Assembly (NCBI GenBank): GCA_036939975.1
Contig: JALLPB010000098.1
Span: 1 to 24,085 of the forward strand
DNA from: Cyclostephanos tholiformis
Lineage: Eukaryota; Bacillariophyta; Thalassiosirophyceae; Thalassiosirales; Thalassiosiraceae
Direction of reading: 5' to 3'
DNA length: 24,085 bases
A model generated the notes under the pieces. That model was not told where the DNA came from. It was given only the letters and a program-made list of their open reading frames with translations, and searched no databases. The position numbers and the translations under genes were made by a program. Shown here piece after piece: positions 21,334 through 24,085 of the stretch. Numbering within the stretch: the first letter of the stretch is position 1; each line of letters starts with the position of its first letter.

Positions 21334-21960
21334 ATGTCATCATCGTCCAAGGCCCAGGCCGGTCAGGCACTGTGGTCGAAGATGCCCAAGGCGAACGCCG
21401 AGCTCTTCGCATTGACGTACGGCTCGCTCGTTACCGAGCTAGTTCGCGATTACGAGGATCCCATCGAGGTGAATACGCAGCTCGATCGGATCGGGCATTC
21501 CATCGGCGTGCGATGCGTGGACGAACTGCTTAGCAAGGCCGACCTGGCGGGATTGAGCGTGTCGTCGACGATGTGCGCGAACTTGCGCGATACCGCCGAG
21601 GTGGTGGCGAAGGTCGGATTTCGCATGTTCCTCGGCATACAGGCCGAGGTGGGTGGGTTCTCCCAGGATCAGAGGAGCTTTTCGATATACCTGCAGGAGA
21701 ATCCGCTCTCGACGTTCGTGGAGTTGCCCGCCGCGGGGGACGACGACTATCAGTACGGCGCCGGGGGGGACGACCTGAGGAAATTGAAATATTCCAACCT
21801 GTACTGCGGAGTGATACGCGGCGCGCTCGAGCAGGTGAATCTCAAGGTGGAATGCAATATCGTTAGGGATACCCTCAAGGGGGACGAGCTGAACGAGATA
21901 CGGGTAGAATTGAAGGAGGTCCTATCCGATGGTGCCGGCGATGATTATAAGGAGGAGTGA
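21334..21960 (+). CDS. TRAPPC3: TRAPP complex subunit 3 (Bet3)
   Basis: Core subunit of the TRAPP tethering complex, which activates the Ypt1/Rab1 GTPase in ER-to-Golgi traffic. Single exon, 208 aa, against about 180 for the human protein. Aligned family blocks: ELFALTYGSLVTELVRDYED, LDRIGHSIGVR, RDTAEVVAKVGFRMFLGI, SIYLQENPLSTFVELP, YSNLYCGVIRGALEQVNLKV and DTLKGDELNEIRVELKEVL. Cys81 stands at the position of the conserved, palmitoylated Cys of Bet3 proteins. The extra length comes from an N-terminal extension of about 10 residues, an Asp/Gly/Tyr-rich insert after ELP (AAGDDDYQYGAGGDD), and an acidic tail. The start ATG at 21334 is the first in frame and suits the family. Confidence 0.96.
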   Translation: MSSSSKAQAGQALWSKMPKANAELFALTYGSLVTELVRDYEDPIEVNTQLDRIGHSIGVRCVDELLSKADLAGLSVSSTMCANLRDTAEVVAKVGFRMFLGIQAEVGGFSQDQRSFSIYLQENPLSTFVELPAAGDDDYQYGAGGDDLRKLKYSNLYCGVIRGALEQVNLKVECNIVRDTLKGDELNEIRVELKEVLSDGAGDDYKEE

Positions 21961-22262
21961 TGGTTTTCAGTTGAAGGGGTCCATTCATTATCGTCACGTC
22001 GCTCTTTCACGCGACAGGTTGATCGTATTGCGAAATTCATACGTTGGCTAATTATTTTATTTGAAGAATGTTCGTGATAAAATCCTCCCTTAGTCTAGTT
22101 TGTGGATATAGAGGGTAAAATCGTCCGCACTGGTGTGCATTCGATGCGAATTATTCAACTTGACTGGACGTTATTCGTTTAAAGCATCCTCGATAAATCG
22201 ATTTTCACTACTTACATGACGTTCATCATATTCTACTCCTGACAATGTAAGAACGCACAAGA
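21961..22262. other. Intergenic region between convergent genes
   Basis: TRAPPC3 and the pyruvate carrier gene converge here with only 302 bp between their stop codons. AATAAA is present on the minus strand at 22056-22061, about 200 nt after the carrier stop, so its 3' UTR would nearly reach the TRAPPC3 coding end. No ORF is supported. Confidence 0.45.
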
Positions 22263-22772
22263 TTACGATAAAAAGTCGGCTTTGATCTTTCGCCCTAAAT
22301 GCCATGCGGAGCTCCCGAATAATGCGATGTTGACGGAGCTATGATGCATCACGATCGTGTTGTTTTTTGTTGGGGGGGGGGGACGTGGAAAAAAGCGTCC
22401 GATTGCCGCCCAAGTAGTGAGTCGGGGCACGAGATGGGGGGGGGGAAAAAAGCGTGGAAAAGTTAGGTAGACGCATCGTCCGATGTTTCGTCCCCGGCCC
22501 TGTTCATTTATTAATGTACAACGCATTACTTAGGGAGGGCACTCACCAGAGGGTGTAATTGATGGGGGTCACGAGGAGGGCGTAACGCGTGAAGAAGAAT
22601 CCCGTGAGCGTCAACGCCGTGTACTGCGCGATGCTTATCTTCTCCGTGGGACGATCGAGCTCGAGGAAGGACGCGCCGGAGATCATCCACTTCGACATCG
22701 GCGCCCAGAAGTGCACGGTGCTGCGTTTGTGCGCGGAGGATGATTAGCGATGTATTATTTCGGGAGGGCGCG

Positions 22773-22818
<46 letters not shown>

Positions 22819-22875
22819 TCGACGTGAGTGAGAGGGTACGAAATTCGTAATCTTGACACATTCACGGCAAGGGAA

Positions 22876-22920
<45 letters not shown>

Positions 22921-23877
22921 CGAGACGGAGAAAAACGTACAATGGACCCGCGTCCGCCGCCGCCACCGTCGAGATCGGGCCGAGGTTCGCATTCACGATG
23001 GCGCCCTGCAGCGTCGGTCCGACGATGACGCACGCCGCTCCCGCGATCACCGTCATCGCCGCCTTCGCGAGTATATCGCGTACCTCCCCGTCCATGCCCC
23101 TCTCCCCCTTGTATTCCACGGCCCTGCGCAGTTGATTCCCCTGGGCGCAAACGTTCGCGACGTGACATCCCGCGAGGAGGAGATTCTGCGGCTTGACCAC
23201 GAACGCCCATCGAGCGAACATCGACGAATACACGATCAGCACGCCCGTCATGTTGAGGCTTATCAATTCCGGCGAGGATTGGAGTGCGTCGTATATCGCC
23301 GCGCCGGACATGCCCTACGTTTGGGGGGATATCACGTGCAAATGTCGGCGGGGTGGCGCGCGGGGTGGGTGAGTTCAGTGGCAAATACACGACACGATGG
23401 GGGGGAGGGGGGGGGGGGGGGGGGGCGAGGGAAAACCATTTGGCGCGCACGTCTTTCAATGTTATTCGCGCGTCGACGCGCATCATCCGAATCCCCCGTG
23501 ATAGCAGCACTCACCCAACCGGCGATCGCGCCGCATCGTCCCCAGAACGCGGCGGAATCCCACCAGGACGATGATCCGTCGACCCCCCCCCCCGGCTTGG
23601 CATCGGATTTCTTGTTCCCGAAGGTGCGACGTGCGGCGACGGCGGCGGAGGTCGTACCGCGGTGGTCGTCGACGACGACGACCCTCCCCGGCTTGTAGGT
23701 CGAGAGTCGGGATGTCCGCGACGATTGCGACGACATGGTCGATGGTGGTGCACCCACGACGCCGGGCGGGGTCGTCCCCGTGAGGCGACGGACATTCGAC
23801 GATAACGAAATCGACGACGATATTTTGCGCGTCGCCGCGGAGGAGGGGGGGCGCAGGAGTAGCATCCGCCCGATCAT
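22263..23877 (-). CDS. Fused MPC1-MPC2 mitochondrial pyruvate carrier
   Basis: Four minus-strand exons, 23877-23515, 23314-22941, 22720-22547 and 22338-22263, give 328 aa; the introns (200, 220, 208 nt) have GT-AG ends and compatible phases 0, 2, 2. Residues 1-90: Arg/Ser-rich presequence without early acidic residues (MIGRMLLLRPPSSAATRKIS), fitting mitochondrial import. Residues 105-190: MPC1-like domain, with FWG, SSPELISLNMTGVLIVYSS, FARWAFVVKPQNLLLAGCHV and ANVCAQGNQLRR. Residues 204-228: an extra hydrophobic segment. Residues 247-328: MPC2-like domain, with TVHFWAPMSKWMISG, LDRPTEKISIAQYTALTLTG, RYALLVTPINYTLCSVN and HLGRKIKADF. MPC normally works as a heterodimer of two small proteins (about 110-130 aa each) that imports pyruvate across the inner membrane. 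The upstream GTG at 23928 is not needed as start; 23877 is the first ATG. A transcript ending at the retained second intron would give MPC1 alone. Confidence 0.85.
22774..22920. repeat. Poly-G run and GT microsatellite inside intron 2
   Basis: An uninterrupted run of 44 G at 22774-22817, followed by a GT-rich microsatellite at about 22875-22920. In the sense of the pyruvate carrier transcript these are poly-C and CA repeats within intron 2. Both are length-unstable. Confidence 0.9.
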
Positions 23878-24085
23878 CGCGCAGTATGATATTTTTTTTA
23901 TGATATATGTTAGTCCCCAAACGCGCACTTTACCAGTACTGGTACGGGGCAGCGCATTTCCGGTACTGGTAACCCAAACTGGAACTACTAGTGTTTACCT
24001 TCTTTTCCAAAGTCTGGCCGAAGATTCGGGGACCAAAGTATATTTTTCCTACTTTGGTCACTATTGGCAGCGTACATATTTTCCA
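23878..24085 (-). promoter_or_regulatory. Upstream region of pyruvate carrier with palindromes
   Basis: Contains a perfect 14-bp palindrome TACCAGTACTGGTA (23931-23944) with a partial second copy CCGGTACTGGTAA (about 23962-23974), and a hairpin GACCAAAGTA (24031-24040) / TACTTTGGTC (24050-24059). Located 55-185 nt upstream of the ATG, it may be the promoter; no factor is assigned. Confidence 0.4.

Noticed and set aside
22755..23510. 251-aa minus-strand ORF overlapping the pyruvate carrier
   Set aside because: It runs through introns, poly-C and CA repeats and is low complexity; the carrier exons in other frames match a known family.
22853..23698. 281-aa plus-strand ORF opposite the pyruvate carrier
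   Set aside because: No motif; it is the antisense of the carrier exons and the GT microsatellite.
1..24085. CRISPR arrays, tRNA, rRNA or operon structure
   Set aside because: No regular spacer-repeat pattern, cloverleaf or rRNA core was seen, and introns and gene content show nuclear eukaryotic DNA.

Overview
This window is nuclear DNA from a eukaryote, most likely a diatom or another stramenopile alga. The evidence is: spliceosomal introns of 76-220 nt with GTGAGT/GTAAGC/GTACGT donors; eukaryote-only genes (a TRAPP subunit, a mitochondrial pyruvate carrier, a PPR-SMR protein with a secretory-type N-terminus followed by Phe and an S/T-rich stretch); and degraded Copia elements whose two gag types resemble those of diatom CoDi-type retrotransposons. 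The species is inferred, not shown. I saw no RNA genes or CRISPR arrays.

Layout. 1-2192 (+): a CGI-58/ABHD5-like alpha/beta hydrolase with strong low-complexity expansion. 2950-6910 (+): a large PPR protein that gains a C-terminal Smr domain once a 76-nt intron is removed. About 7000-14000: an AT-rich repeat island holding minus-strand Copia relics (protease, two different gags, reverse transcriptase/RNase H) and a 165-bp palindromic element. 14442-16961: a 2.5-kb element with diverged terminal inverted repeats and an exact 8-bp target duplication, not coding for any transposase I can recognise. 16962-19053: AT-rich DNA with no recognisable gene. 19054-21043 (-): a five-exon ketopantoate reductase. 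21334-21960 (+): TRAPPC3/Bet3, diverging from it across a 290-bp promoter. 22263-23877 (-): a four-exon gene that encodes an MPC1-like and an MPC2-like pyruvate carrier domain in one chain, joined by an extra hydrophobic segment.

The host genes are unrelated housekeeping functions (lipid metabolism, organelle RNA, pantothenate/CoA synthesis, vesicle tethering, pyruvate import) and form no operon-like pathway. The most unusual item is the MPC1-MPC2 fusion, supported by three consistent splice phases. The second is a duplicated motif placed in the same sense upstream of both ketopantoate reductase and TRAPPC3. Composition changes along the window: GC-rich and full of GAC/CGT triplet and poly-G runs at both ends, AT-rich in the repeat island, with both flanking genes crossing that gradient.
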